From Gammaproteobacteria bacterium UBA7310 (lineage in GTDB: Bacteria > Pseudomonadota > Gammaproteobacteria > Pseudomonadales > Ketobacteraceae): DNA of 64,000 nucleotides. Shown one piece after another: positions 17,597 through 25,882 of this stretch. Location of the stretch: positions 126,847 through 190,846 of the forward strand of contig DKQK01000072.1 in NCBI GenBank assembly GCA_002471665.1, written 5' to 3'. Each line of letters begins with the position of its first letter. Position 1 is the first letter of the stretch. The position numbers and the translations under genes are program-made. Below the pieces are notes generated by a model, which saw only the letters and a list, made by a program, of their open reading frames with translations, made no database searches and had not been told where the DNA came from.

Positions 17597-19453
17597 ATGC
17601 GTTCGATCGTGCTGATGTTACTGATGATGATGCTACCGGGAATGGCTTCTGCCTGGTGGAATGACGAATGGCCCTATAGGGTTGGATTTACCGTGGATAC
17701 CAGTGTGTTGGCGACAACACCAGTGGCCGATAGTGACGGTGTTCCATTGCTGGTTCGGCTACACTCTGCCAATTTTGAAGACTTTTTTCTGGTGAAGGAA
17801 GATCTGTCGGATATCCGCTTTGTTGCCCAGGACGACAAAACACCTCTCAAGTTTCATGTGGAATCATTCGATTTACTGAACCAGCTGGCATTCATCTGGG
17901 TTAAGCTGCCCCTGACTCAGGCTGTGGGGGATGCTCCGCGAAAAATATGGATGTACTACGGTAATTCGCAGGCGGTGGCTGCGCAGGATGCGGCGGGTAC
18001 CTATGGGGTGGACAAAGTCGCGGTGTATCACTTTAACCCCGGGAATCCCAGCCCGCAGGATGTTTCGGCCTATCAGAATTCAAATGTGTCCGGTGATGGA
18101 CTGGTGGTGCCGGCTTCATTGATCGCCGGGGGGTTGTCCCTGAGCGGACCGGGGGCATGGACTATTGCCCAATCGCCAACGCTGGCGGTGGAATCTGAAC
18201 GTGGCCATAGTTGGTCCGCGTGGGTAAAGCCGCTTCCCATCGACCCGGTGTCAACGCAGAAAGCAACCATACTGATTCAGACCGATGGTGACAACGCGCT
18301 TGAGCTGGCGTTACGGGGTAATGTACCTGAGGTGAATCTGACTACTGGTGAACTGAATGTTAGCGTGAGTTCATCCCAGCCTTTGGCAATGGAGCAATGG
18401 CAACACATTGCGGTGATTGTTACACCGGAAAAGCTAAGTCTTCTGGTGGGGGGAGAGCTGGCTGCCAGTCACGCATTACCTTCGGCGTTGTCACTGCAAG
18501 GCCCATTGACCATAGGGTCTGCTGAAGACAGTGCTCCGGGTTTTGTTGGTGAGTTGGATGAATTACAGATCGAACGGTCAGCCGTACCTTTCCCGTTTAT
18601 GCAATTTGCCGCCCGTACCCAGGGAATGTTAAGCACCGCGGTGACCGCCGGCAAAGCCGAGCAACTTGGCAATGCAGCAGGCACATCTTACTTCATCACC
18701 ATTTTTCAGAGCACCGGTGATGAAGGTTGGACGGTCATATTCCTGCTGACGGTTATGGCGGTGATCAGTTGGGGAGTTATGGTGTTTAAGGCGTTGTTTA
18801 TTGGCCGCGCAAAGAAAGACAATGACGCTTTTCTGGCACAGTATAGACAGTTGGACAATCAGCACTTCGATGCGCTGGATGTAGCCAATGATGACTCCGC
18901 AAACGTGGCCAGTGAATCTCAGGTGCTGTCATTGTTCGGGAAACATGATCACTTTCAATCATCGCCTCTGTACCACATTTATCATCGCGCGATTACAGAA
19001 GTGCGTAACCGTCTGAGTAGCACTCGGACCCAACATCGATCTCTCAGTGCTGATGCCAACCGGGATGCACCCTCCTATCTGAATGATAGTGCGATCAACG
19101 CTATTCGATCAGGTTTGGAAGCCTATGTAGTGAGGGAAATACAGGCGCTGAATCGAAACATGGTGTTGTTGACTATCGCCGTTTCTGGCGGCCCCTTCCT
19201 TGGACTGCTGGGAACCGTGTTGGGTGTCATGATCACCTTTGCTGCCATTGCTGCCAGTGGTGATGTCAACATTGCCGCCATAGCACCGGGGGTGGCCGCT
19301 GCCTTGCTCACCACTGTCGCCGGGCTGGTGGTGGCCATTCCAGCTTTGTTTGGCTACAACTGGCTGGCAACCCGCATTAAGGAAATGGTGGCGGACATGC
19401 ATATGTTCACTGATGAGCTGGTCACACGGTTGGCTGAACAGTACAGCGAGTAA
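17597..19453 (+). CDS. exbB: ExbB/MotA/TolQ proton-channel subunit fused to a DUF2341/LamG-like ectodomain
   Basis: 618 residues from the ATG at 17597, which follows a GGGGG ribosome-binding site and starts a signal peptide (cleavage after GMASA). Residues ~20-140 match the DUF2341 pattern (WWNDEWPYRVGFTVD; IWMYYGNSQA). Residues ~150-340 look like a concanavalin-type LamG fold (HSWSAWVKPLP; WQHIAVIVTP). A membrane helix at ~377-402 leads to a cytoplasmic stretch and then the MotA/TolQ/ExbB core with SGGPFLGLLGTVLGV at ~529 and two closing helices. Known role: ExbB with ExbD conducts protons to energise a TonB-type transducer. Standard ExbB proteins lack the 350-residue periplasmic part, which here may contact cell-wall glycans or the secreted partner. 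ExbD starts four bases after the stop. Confidence 0.88.
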   Translation: MRSIVLMLLMMMLPGMASAWWNDEWPYRVGFTVDTSVLATTPVADSDGVPLLVRLHSANFEDFFLVKEDLSDIRFVAQDDKTPLKFHVESFDLLNQLAFIWVKLPLTQAVGDAPRKIWMYYGNSQAVAAQDAAGTYGVDKVAVYHFNPGNPSPQDVSAYQNSNVSGDGLVVPASLIAGGLSLSGPGAWTIAQSPTLAVESERGHSWSAWVKPLPIDPVSTQKATILIQTDGDNALELALRGNVPEVNLTTGELNVSVSSSQPLAMEQWQHIAVIVTPEKLSLLVGGELAASHALPSALSLQGPLTIGSAEDSAPGFVGELDELQIERSAVPFPFMQFAARTQGMLSTAVTAGKAEQLGNAAGTSYFITIFQSTGDEGWTVIFLLTVMAVISWGVMVFKALFIGRAKKDNDAFLAQYRQLDNQHFDALDVANDDSANVASESQVLSLFGKHDHFQSSPLYHIYHRAITEVRNRLSSTRTQHRSLSADANRDAPSYLNDSAINAIRSGLEAYVVREIQALNRNMVLLTIAVSGGPFLGLLGTVLGVMITFAAIAASGDVNIAAIAPGVAAALLTTVAGLVVAIPALFGYNWLATRIKEMVADMHMFTDELVTRLAEQYSE

Positions 19454-19457
19454 TGCT

Positions 19458-19862
19458 ATGAAATACCTTGATGACAGTAAAATCTATGATGAGGTCAACG
19501 TCACACCCATGCTGGATCTATCCTACGTGTTGTTGGTGATCTTTATCATTCTTACTACGGCAACCGTGCAGGGTATTAAGGTCAACCTGCCTAAGGCCAG
19601 CGCTGCGCCCAGTTTGGCGGAATCCAAAACCAAGGCCATTACCATCACCGAAGACGGCACCCTGTATCTGGATACGTATCCGGTCAGCATGGGGGAGCTG
19701 GAGTCTCTTTTACAACAGTACAAAGCCGTAACTCCGGACCTGCCTGTCATTATCAAGGCCGATGCCACAATTCAATATCAACGTGTGGTTGATGTGCTGG
19801 ATCTGGTGGGGCGACTTGAAATTCATCAGTTAGGCCTGGTTACCAAGAATGTGGTCAAGTGA
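19458..19862 (+). CDS. exbD: ExbD-type biopolymer transport protein
   Basis: 134 residues starting four bases after the ExbB stop. The topology is the usual one: short cytoplasmic N-terminus, one membrane helix and a periplasmic domain. The helix contains PMLDLSYVLLVIFIIL, where Asp20 sits at the position of the proton-carrying Asp of ExbD/TolR. The periplasmic part has the family pattern ITITEDGTLYLD and VIIKADATIQYQRVVDVLD. It should form the proton channel with the preceding ExbB and drive the TonB-like protein encoded next. Confidence 0.93.
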   Translation: MKYLDDSKIYDEVNVTPMLDLSYVLLVIFIILTTATVQGIKVNLPKASAAPSLAESKTKAITITEDGTLYLDTYPVSMGELESLLQQYKAVTPDLPVIIKADATIQYQRVVDVLDLVGRLEIHQLGLVTKNVVK

Positions 19863-19889
19863 CGTGCTCACAACTCCTGTCTGGTTAGT

Positions 19890-20528
19890 ATGAAAAAACG
19901 TTTTGCTAAGCATCTTCCGCTATTGGTTGGAGCACTACTGGTATTGCTTTTGGTGGTCGTGGGTTATTACCTGGTGTCCGGCCTGAAGGATCAGGGTGAA
20001 CCGAAAAAAGTAATCCAGCAAATTACGGTGATTAAGCCACCCACGCCACCTCCGGAGCCGCCACCACCACCGGAAGAAGAACCGGAACCGGTGGAGGAGG
20101 AATTGGAGGAAGAGGTTCCCGATGATCCGGAGCCTTTACCGGACCAGCCGTCCGATCAACCGGCAGGAGACGATCTGGGGTTGGATGCTGAGGGGGTTGC
20201 CGGTGGAGACTCTTTTGGACTGACAGCACGTAAAGGCGGAAGAGGTTTGCTCAGTGGTGGTGGGTTTGGCGCTTACTTGAAGCAAGAACTGAATAAAGCA
20301 GTGACCGCTGATGCAGAGCTCAGGTATCTGGATTACGTGGCTGTGGTGAGCCTGGATCTGGGGGAAAACGGCCAGTTTAACAATATCCATATCGCTCTTG
20401 AGCAGGGGTCGCAGCGGGCTAAAGAATTGTTGTTGGCGCTGTTTTCCGCAATGGGTGGGCTTGGGCGGCCGGTACCGCTGGAAGAAAGAGAGAAGGTGTT
20501 CAGATTACGAATCAGCTCAGAGCTGTAG
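19890..20528 (+). CDS. TonB-like energy transducer
   Basis: 212 residues. A single N-terminal membrane anchor (~residues 8-30) is followed by a Pro/Glu-rich spacer (~45-100, with PPTPPPEPPPPPEEEPEP) that could span the periplasm. A Gly-rich link and a C-terminal alpha/beta domain (~130-212) follow, containing VVSLDLGENGQF and the short end FRLRISSEL, the layout of TonB/TolA C-terminal domains. It lies 27 bases after exbD. Its C-terminal domain is shorter and divergent from classical TonB, so it may serve one dedicated outer-membrane partner, such as the TpsB or the putative porin next to it, rather than siderophore receptors. Confidence 0.8.
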   Translation: MKKRFAKHLPLLVGALLVLLLVVVGYYLVSGLKDQGEPKKVIQQITVIKPPTPPPEPPPPPEEEPEPVEEELEEEVPDDPEPLPDQPSDQPAGDDLGLDAEGVAGGDSFGLTARKGGRGLLSGGGFGAYLKQELNKAVTADAELRYLDYVAVVSLDLGENGQFNNIHIALEQGSQRAKELLLALFSAMGGLGRPVPLEEREKVFRLRISSEL

Positions 20529-20548
20529 GCTGTAAAGAGACGAAGATT

Positions 20549-22327
20549 ATGAATGGAATGATTCTGTGTAAAATTCGCGGTTCACTATTGATGTTTGCTT
20601 TGGTGTTGCCGCTGCATTGTACCAGCTTACAGGCAGGTGAACTTACCGGCACTGATCTGCTGAACCTGATGCTGGACAACGGCATTATTACCAAAGCGCA
20701 GGCACAGACGCTGGTTGATCAGGTGCACCAACGACGGGGGGGAGCTCCGGCCAATGAGAGAGGGATCCAGGCAGACGATATATTAACGTTGTTGCGGGAA
20801 GAGAAACTCATTAGCGAGCAGAGCTATCTGAAAATGCAGGAGCGCTTACGGCAACGCCAGGCTGCGATCAAGCAAGGTAAAGGCAGAGAACCTGCCCCAG
20901 ACGATGTCAGAGTACCTTTCCTCCCTGATTATATTCGCCGCGATTTGCAGCAATCCATCTCCCAACAAGTGGAAGTGGAAGTAGTGGATAAGGTCAAAGA
21001 AGAAGCGGTGCGCACAGCCCGTATTTATGGTTGGGGCATCAAGGATTCCCCTTCCTGGGTGCACAAAGTCAAACTTTCTGGTGATGGTCGTCTCCGCTAT
21101 CAATCTGATATGTTTCCCGATGACAATGCTTTATATGGCTACCCTGATTATGTTGGCATCAATGCCAGTGGCGAGGAGATGTATGACAATGTCAATGACA
21201 CCCGTAACCGCTTCCTGGCGCGCTTTCGTATTATGTTGAAAGCACAACCCACAGATCGGATTGAAGTGGGAATGAGGCTGACCACAGGCAATGAAGGTAA
21301 TCCAGTATCCAGCAACCAGACGCTGGGGGGCTTTTCCTCCAAATGGGACGCCAACTTTGACCTGGGTTATCTGAAATACACGTCTTTGGAGGAGCAAGTG
21401 GAGTTGATTGGAGGGCGCTTCCAAACTCCGTTTCTGCATACGGATCTGGTTTTTGACAGTGATATGACCTTTGAAGGCATTGGCGGCAGCTACTATTTTA
21501 TGCGCGAAACCTCACCATTCAGCGACACCAACAATTGGGATCCCTATATTAGGCTGGGCCTGTTCCCCATTCAGGAAATTCATCGGAATATTGCCAACCT
21601 GAGTGAAGATGCGGCGCAGATAGTGTCCGAAGTCAATGATCGTGACAAGTACTTGTATGCGGCGCAGATTGGTACAGACTACCAGTTTGTTAGTACCAAT
21701 AAATTGTCCATGGCCTTATCTTACTATCATTATGATCAAACAGAAGGCAAGAGAAACCCATATCAGGGAACAGAAGCAAGCTACTCAACTGCATCACCGT
21801 TCTACCAGGTGGGCAATTCGGTCTATAACATCAACCATCCTAACGATGAACCTTTTCTGGGATTGGCAGCCAGTTATAAATTACTGAATGCTACTGTCGA
21901 ATACCAGATGGCTGACTTCTTTCCCACCTATGTATTTCTGCAAGCGGACTATGTAAAGAATATAGCCTTTGATCAGAAGGAGGTTTCTGCACTGGTGGGT
22001 ACGGAATTACCGGAGCGTGATACCGGTTACCAACTTTCGATCGCCGCGGGAACGGCAACGCTGGACTATATTCGAGACTGGCGTGTGACCTTTACCTATC
22101 GCCACTTGGAAGGAGATGCTGTACTGGATGCGTTCTCCGATTCTGATTTTTTGCTCGGTGGGACTGATGCGGAAGGTTACATCATTGAGGCGCAGTACGC
22201 CTTGTATGATGATACCGTTGCCTCGCTTAAGTGGATCAGTGCCGATTCCATTGATGTGGACCCGGGGGATGCCCTGTTTAACATCAGTGTCGATACTCTG
22301 CAACTGAGTTTGCAAGCTGCATTTTAG
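20549..22327 (+). CDS. Putative outer-membrane porin (Porin_5-like)
   Basis: 592 residues with a signal peptide (cleavage after LQAGE region). Residues ~30-110 are helical and charged, with LLNLMLDNGIITKAQAQTLVDQ and a second ILTLLREEKLISEQSYLKMQ. That is a doubled start motif I associate with the 'putative porin' family. From ~residue 160 the protein becomes a beta-barrel: alternating strands, many Tyr/Asp/Asn turns, and a final strand ending in LQLSLQAAF with terminal Phe. It begins 20 bases after the TonB-like gene and is therefore part of the same unit. Role in the locus is unknown; an outer-membrane partner for the TonB-like protein is the simplest guess. Confidence 0.75.
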   Translation: MNGMILCKIRGSLLMFALVLPLHCTSLQAGELTGTDLLNLMLDNGIITKAQAQTLVDQVHQRRGGAPANERGIQADDILTLLREEKLISEQSYLKMQERLRQRQAAIKQGKGREPAPDDVRVPFLPDYIRRDLQQSISQQVEVEVVDKVKEEAVRTARIYGWGIKDSPSWVHKVKLSGDGRLRYQSDMFPDDNALYGYPDYVGINASGEEMYDNVNDTRNRFLARFRIMLKAQPTDRIEVGMRLTTGNEGNPVSSNQTLGGFSSKWDANFDLGYLKYTSLEEQVELIGGRFQTPFLHTDLVFDSDMTFEGIGGSYYFMRETSPFSDTNNWDPYIRLGLFPIQEIHRNIANLSEDAAQIVSEVNDRDKYLYAAQIGTDYQFVSTNKLSMALSYYHYDQTEGKRNPYQGTEASYSTASPFYQVGNSVYNINHPNDEPFLGLAASYKLLNATVEYQMADFFPTYVFLQADYVKNIAFDQKEVSALVGTELPERDTGYQLSIAAGTATLDYIRDWRVTFTYRHLEGDAVLDAFSDSDFLLGGTDAEGYIIEAQYALYDDTVASLKWISADSIDVDPGDALFNISVDTLQLSLQAAF

Positions 22328-22390
22328 TTTCGGGGCAGCGCCCAATATGATTAGTAGCGCGTGAAAAATCTGTTAATGTGAGGTAATTCC

Positions 22391-22996
22391 ATGAACCAGA
22401 GTTCTATCGTTCGCTGGGCCATCATGATGCTTTGTTTGTCTGTGATGGCATGTACTGTTACAGGGCCAGGTGGGAATCGTAAGTTGAGCCGAGAGGGTGA
22501 GGTATTTGCCCGGTTGGACCAACTGAGGGAGCAACTTCGAAAAACTGGATCGATGGAGCCAAGCCTTGCGTCGAGTACTGAAAGCCAGTTGCTTGCCAGT
22601 CAAACCCTGTTGGGGCTGGGAGATTTCTACTTTCTGCAGGGTATGCAATTTTACAATGCGATGCGCGCTGATCAAACTGATGTCGGAAATTATGAGCATG
22701 CCAAGCAGAGCCTGCAACTCAGTGTTCGATACTATAAGGCGTTAAAGGAAGAGTGGCTGCAGGCCCAGAGCACCTATATGTTAGCACTCACAAACATGCG
22801 GGCCGGTAAGCCGGACAATACCTGTGAATTCTATGATAGAACGCTCAGTTTACTGAGCCATCCCCGGGGTGAGATCAGAGAGTTTGCATACAGCAAAGAG
22901 CGTTTTACGAGTGCGCAGGACTATGTCAAAGGTGTGCTTGGTGAAGCCTGTGGAATCTATCGAGCGCAACAGGCTGTAGCAAAAAATTCACGATAA
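22391..22996 (+). CDS. Predicted lipoprotein, helical, function unknown
   Basis: 201 residues, ATG preceded by AGG at good distance. The N-terminus is a lipoprotein signal peptide: a hydrophobic core followed by LSVMAC, with Cys21 as the likely lipidated residue. The mature part is almost wholly helical, with a pattern compatible with one or two TPR-like helix pairs (FYFLQGMQFYNAM; SVRYYKALKEEWLQAQS). I do not recognise the family. Its place 63 bases after the porin gene and on the same strand suggests it is an accessory to the secretion and energy module. Confidence 0.6.
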   Translation: MNQSSIVRWAIMMLCLSVMACTVTGPGGNRKLSREGEVFARLDQLREQLRKTGSMEPSLASSTESQLLASQTLLGLGDFYFLQGMQFYNAMRADQTDVGNYEHAKQSLQLSVRYYKALKEEWLQAQSTYMLALTNMRAGKPDNTCEFYDRTLSLLSHPRGEIREFAYSKERFTSAQDYVKGVLGEACGIYRAQQAVAKNSR

Positions 22997-23081
22997 TTGT
23001 GTACGTGTGAGTGTTACCGTGGACGAGGCTACGTGATCCGAAGGGACTATCGATTTTGTGCGCTGACACAAGGGGGGGAAT

Positions 23082-23693
23082 ATGCATAAATTTGCAATGA
23101 TCATGGGTGTGTCTGCTTTGTTGTTCTGTAGTTCGGTGCAGGCAGAAGATCGTGCGCTGCAGAATGCCTTGGCCAAGGCCCAGTATATGCTGCGTCAGAT
23201 TACTGCGGAAAAACAGGGCCTGGAACGCCAGCTGCACGACAAAGAGGAACAACTTGAACTTCTTAAACAAGAATCGGAATCCAAGCTTGCAGCCAGGGAA
23301 AAAGCATCGGCCAAGCTGGGTGATAAACTGGCGCTATATAACGAGAAATACTCGGAGCTGCAGGCCCGTTATCTGGATTTATTGAGTGTGCTTAGACAGC
23401 AGCAGGCTGATAACGAATCCCTGGACAAGGCGTTGGCTGTACAGAAGAATCAATTCGAGCAATGCCGGAACCACAACCTTGATCTTTATTCAATTAATAA
23501 TGAGATTCTGGGAAAGTATAAGGATAAGGGCTTCTGGGATGTATTGCATGCCAGTGAGCCGCTTACCGGATTCAAACAGGTTGAAGTGGAAAATATCATA
23601 CAGCATTATCGTTTCCGAAATGAAGATCATTTGGTTAATGATTCCCCGGGTTCTGAGAACGCTCTGGACTCTGAAAAGATAGTGAATAACTGA
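23082..23693 (+). CDS. Periplasmic coiled-coil protein, function unknown
   Basis: 203 residues starting behind a GGGGGG ribosome-binding site. Signal peptide with cleavage after SSVQA. Residues ~25-120 form a strong heptad-type coiled coil (LAKAQYMLRQITAEKQGLE, then EEQLELLKQESESKL). The remainder is a short charged tail with NEILGKYKDKGFWDVL, a segment seen in some uncharacterised proteins next to DUF3739 haemagglutinins as far as I recall. It is the last gene of the co-directional run that starts at tpsB. It may act as a periplasmic spacer or chaperone for the secreted giant; this is inference. Confidence 0.6.
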   Translation: MHKFAMIMGVSALLFCSSVQAEDRALQNALAKAQYMLRQITAEKQGLERQLHDKEEQLELLKQESESKLAAREKASAKLGDKLALYNEKYSELQARYLDLLSVLRQQQADNESLDKALAVQKNQFEQCRNHNLDLYSINNEILGKYKDKGFWDVLHASEPLTGFKQVEVENIIQHYRFRNEDHLVNDSPGSENALDSEKIVNN

Positions 23694-24026
23694 AACCGAT
23701 AGTAAATTCCCAATCCCGCCACCAGTCAGAAGTCCTGAATCCTCCTGCTTATATACCTTAATTAAGTTGTTGCTGTAATCAAGCTCTGATTCAGTTGGAG
23801 CTTGATGTATTCCGTGCTTGTGGTATCAGGGTAAATCTGTCTGCAATGCGTTATGGATTCGTCATATTGTGCCCATCAATCTGTAATCAATTCGTATCCT
23901 AAGATTCACCACAAAGTGATTCCGTTTTGGTAATTTATGCATGCGGTTGGTGTGCTTTGTTGGGGGTAGTAACAACCAGAAAATGCAGACAATTAATGAT
24001 GTTTAGTGCAACTTGGGACCACGAAA
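23694..24026. other. Intergenic boundary between secretion locus and exopolysaccharide locus
   Basis: 333 bases with no reading frame of note. It holds a 9-bp inverted repeat (listed separately) and is AT-rich toward the downstream gene, which fits a promoter for the ribbon-helix-helix/VPLP operon. Exact promoter boxes could not be fixed. Confidence 0.5.
23778..23806. terminator. Inverted repeat, weak terminator or operator
   Basis: ATCAAGCTC (23778-23786) and GAGCTTGAT (23798-23806) pair perfectly around an 11-base loop. There is no U-tract after it, so an intrinsic terminator is doubtful. Its place, 84 bases after the last secretion-locus gene and 220 before the ribbon-helix-helix gene, also fits an operator for that regulator. 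Confidence 0.4.
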
Positions 24027-24566
24027 ATGAGTCAAAAAAGAACAGTTTCATTACGGTTAAATGAGTCAGATCTAGCCAAATTGAAAGAGATATCGACGCG
24101 TCTTGGGGTTAAGGAATCGGATCTATTACGCTTTACGGTAAAGCAGTCGTTGTCGAAATTAATGGCGTTTCGTGACAAGGATGCCAAAGGCGTAGACCTG
24201 ATTCCGGCCCTTATCGAGTGTGGTAGTGAGCTGACACATTATCTCGAGCTGGACAGTTCTGATCTGGAGCGTATCGTGAACAGCGATTTGCTGGATCAGC
24301 ATAAAAAAGTAGATCCAGAAGACCTTGATATCCTCGTGTCCGCTGGGCTTGGTGCCCCGTATATGACGTATAAGAACAATGCTTTGCGTCGTGTTAGCTC
24401 ACACAACAACAGGATGATTAGTTCATTGCGTGACTATTTGTATGAGAAATATCTCAATATCGGCACGCTGGAAAAAATCTCACAAGGTGACAATTCAAAG
24501 GACAATTGTAGTGATAGTCGTAGCAAATTCATGACAATAGGAGACAAAGATTATGCTATTTCATAA
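24027..24566 (+). CDS. Ribbon-helix-helix DNA-binding protein
   Basis: 179 residues. The first ~45 residues fit the ribbon-helix-helix fold: a basic strand (KRTVSLRLNESDLAKLKEI) followed by two helices with STRLGVKESDLLRFTVKQS. The rest is helical with acidic stretches and no recognised domain. The ATG at 24027 is chosen over a GTG seven codons earlier because it places the basic strand at the N-terminus as usual. Its 3' end overlaps the next gene, a VPLP-tailed secreted protein, by 14 bases, so the two are co-translated. A local regulator of the exopolysaccharide locus or of its own operon is likely. Confidence 0.7.
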   Translation: MSQKRTVSLRLNESDLAKLKEISTRLGVKESDLLRFTVKQSLSKLMAFRDKDAKGVDLIPALIECGSELTHYLELDSSDLERIVNSDLLDQHKKVDPEDLDILVSAGLGAPYMTYKNNALRRVSSHNNRMISSLRDYLYEKYLNIGTLEKISQGDNSKDNCSDSRSKFMTIGDKDYAIS

Positions 24567-25164
24567 GTGCGTGAATGCGGCCATGGGGCTTGGTTTGTTG
24601 GCTTATTCTGCCTGCGCATCGGCTGTTATGGTTGATGTGGCGGACTGTTGTGGCCTGTCTGATCAGGGCGGCATTTCCGTCATTAAGGCCCACAACGCGT
24701 ATGGTGCAACTATTGGCAAATCAAGTATATCGTTAGTGCAGCCAGATTTGGCTGAAAACAGTAACATAGTCTACGAAAGTGTTGAGTTTGTTGATGACTA
24801 CAGTTATCAGATCGTTCAACTGGACAATCTTGAGTTGGGATCTTATCAGTTAACTTTGACCGACTTTGAGTTTCCTGATCCGCTTGCAAAGGTGGGTGTG
24901 AACCTGGTAACGGCAACTGCAAGTATTGCCGACCTGATATTGAGTGATAACGGTCAGCTGCAGAAATCCATCCTGTTTGATATTAGCGCGGAAGATTCGT
25001 ACTACCTTTCCATGTTTGGACGATCTAACAGCATTGCCGCACTGGGACTGTATGGGGTTGAGCTAAAAATGATATCACCAGTACCGCTGCCTCTGTCTGC
25101 CGTGTATCTCGGATCCGGTTTGGTGTTGTTGTGGCTGCGAAAGCGTAGACGATTTATCAGATAA
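24553..25164 (+). CDS. Secreted protein with VPLP-type exosortase sorting tail
   Basis: 203 residues. AGGAGA lies nine bases before ATG, inside the upstream gene. The signal peptide ends at ACASA. The body holds a beta-rich unit around LGSYQLTLTDFEFPDPLAKVG, which is also found in the protein at 47,977 at the other end of the exopolysaccharide locus. The C-terminus has VPLPLSAVYLGSG, a hydrophobic helix and an RKRRR end, the tripartite exosortase signal. It is therefore a predicted substrate of the exosortase encoded at 42,182. The partner gene upstream is a ribbon-helix-helix regulator. Confidence 0.75.
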   Translation: MLFHKCVNAAMGLGLLAYSACASAVMVDVADCCGLSDQGGISVIKAHNAYGATIGKSSISLVQPDLAENSNIVYESVEFVDDYSYQIVQLDNLELGSYQLTLTDFEFPDPLAKVGVNLVTATASIADLILSDNGQLQKSILFDISAEDSYYLSMFGRSNSIAALGLYGVELKMISPVPLPLSAVYLGSGLVLLWLRKRRRFIR

Positions 25165-25312
25165 GGTTGGCCTGGGGAGGTTTCCGCAGGATCATGGCTG
25201 GCTTGTTACATGGAGCTGAAAGCTAACTGAAACAAAAGGTTCATGTTCCGCAGGTAAATTAGGCTGACCAGTTTGTTGTTAAATCTGTTGGAAAACGGTA
25301 AGTGGTCTGGTT

Positions 25313-25882
25313 GTGCCTAAATCTATTTCTGTATTGTGTACGTTTCTGCTCATGATGTCTGCTTTCACCCATGGCTTGGCTGAAGGTGATGGCGGGCATC
25401 CGTTTCAAGGTTATCTACTGCAGCCTGGTGATGTAATGCAGGTATCCGTGTGGAAGGAACCGGATCTTTCACGGGATTTGGTTGTATCTCCTGATGGCTA
25501 TATTTCGTTACCGCTGGTGGGCATGATTGCCGTCACCGGAAAATCAGTCAAGGGGCTGAATGACGAGATCACACTGAGGTTGTCTGAGTATATTCCCGAC
25601 CCCAGTGTTACTGTCTCTCTGCTGAAGGCAGCCGGTAATCTCTACTATGTGGTTGGTAAGGTAAACCGACCGGGTCAGTATCCCATGCTAGGCCCCACCA
25701 GTGTGCTGCAGGCTCTGAGTATGGCCGGTGGCATGACAACCTTCGCCAGTGAAAATCAAGTTAAAATCATCCGCCCGGGGCAGGATGAAGCCATTCCCTT
25801 TCGTTACGATGATATGGCAGATGGTGAGAATCTTGAGCAGAACGTAATCCTGAAAAGTGGTGACGTGGTTCTGGTTCCTTGA
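25313..25882 (+). CDS. Polysaccharide export protein, Wza/EpsE-like
   Basis: 189 residues from a GTG start, no ATG being available before the signal peptide. The signal sequence (VLCTFLLMMSAFTHGLA) has no lipobox Cys, unlike classical Wza. Residues ~33-115 form the Poly_export domain (YLLQPGDVMQVSVWKEPDL; VSPDGYISLPLVG). Residues ~118-189 form one SLBB domain (YYVVGKVNRPGQYP). The short single-SLBB form is usual in exosortase-linked exopolysaccharide loci. It should act in the periplasm/outer membrane as the export channel component. Its stop overlaps the start of the next gene, an outer-membrane barrel, by one base. Confidence 0.9.
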   Translation: MPKSISVLCTFLLMMSAFTHGLAEGDGGHPFQGYLLQPGDVMQVSVWKEPDLSRDLVVSPDGYISLPLVGMIAVTGKSVKGLNDEITLRLSEYIPDPSVTVSLLKAAGNLYYVVGKVNRPGQYPMLGPTSVLQALSMAGGMTTFASENQVKIIRPGQDEAIPFRYDDMADGENLEQNVILKSGDVVLVP

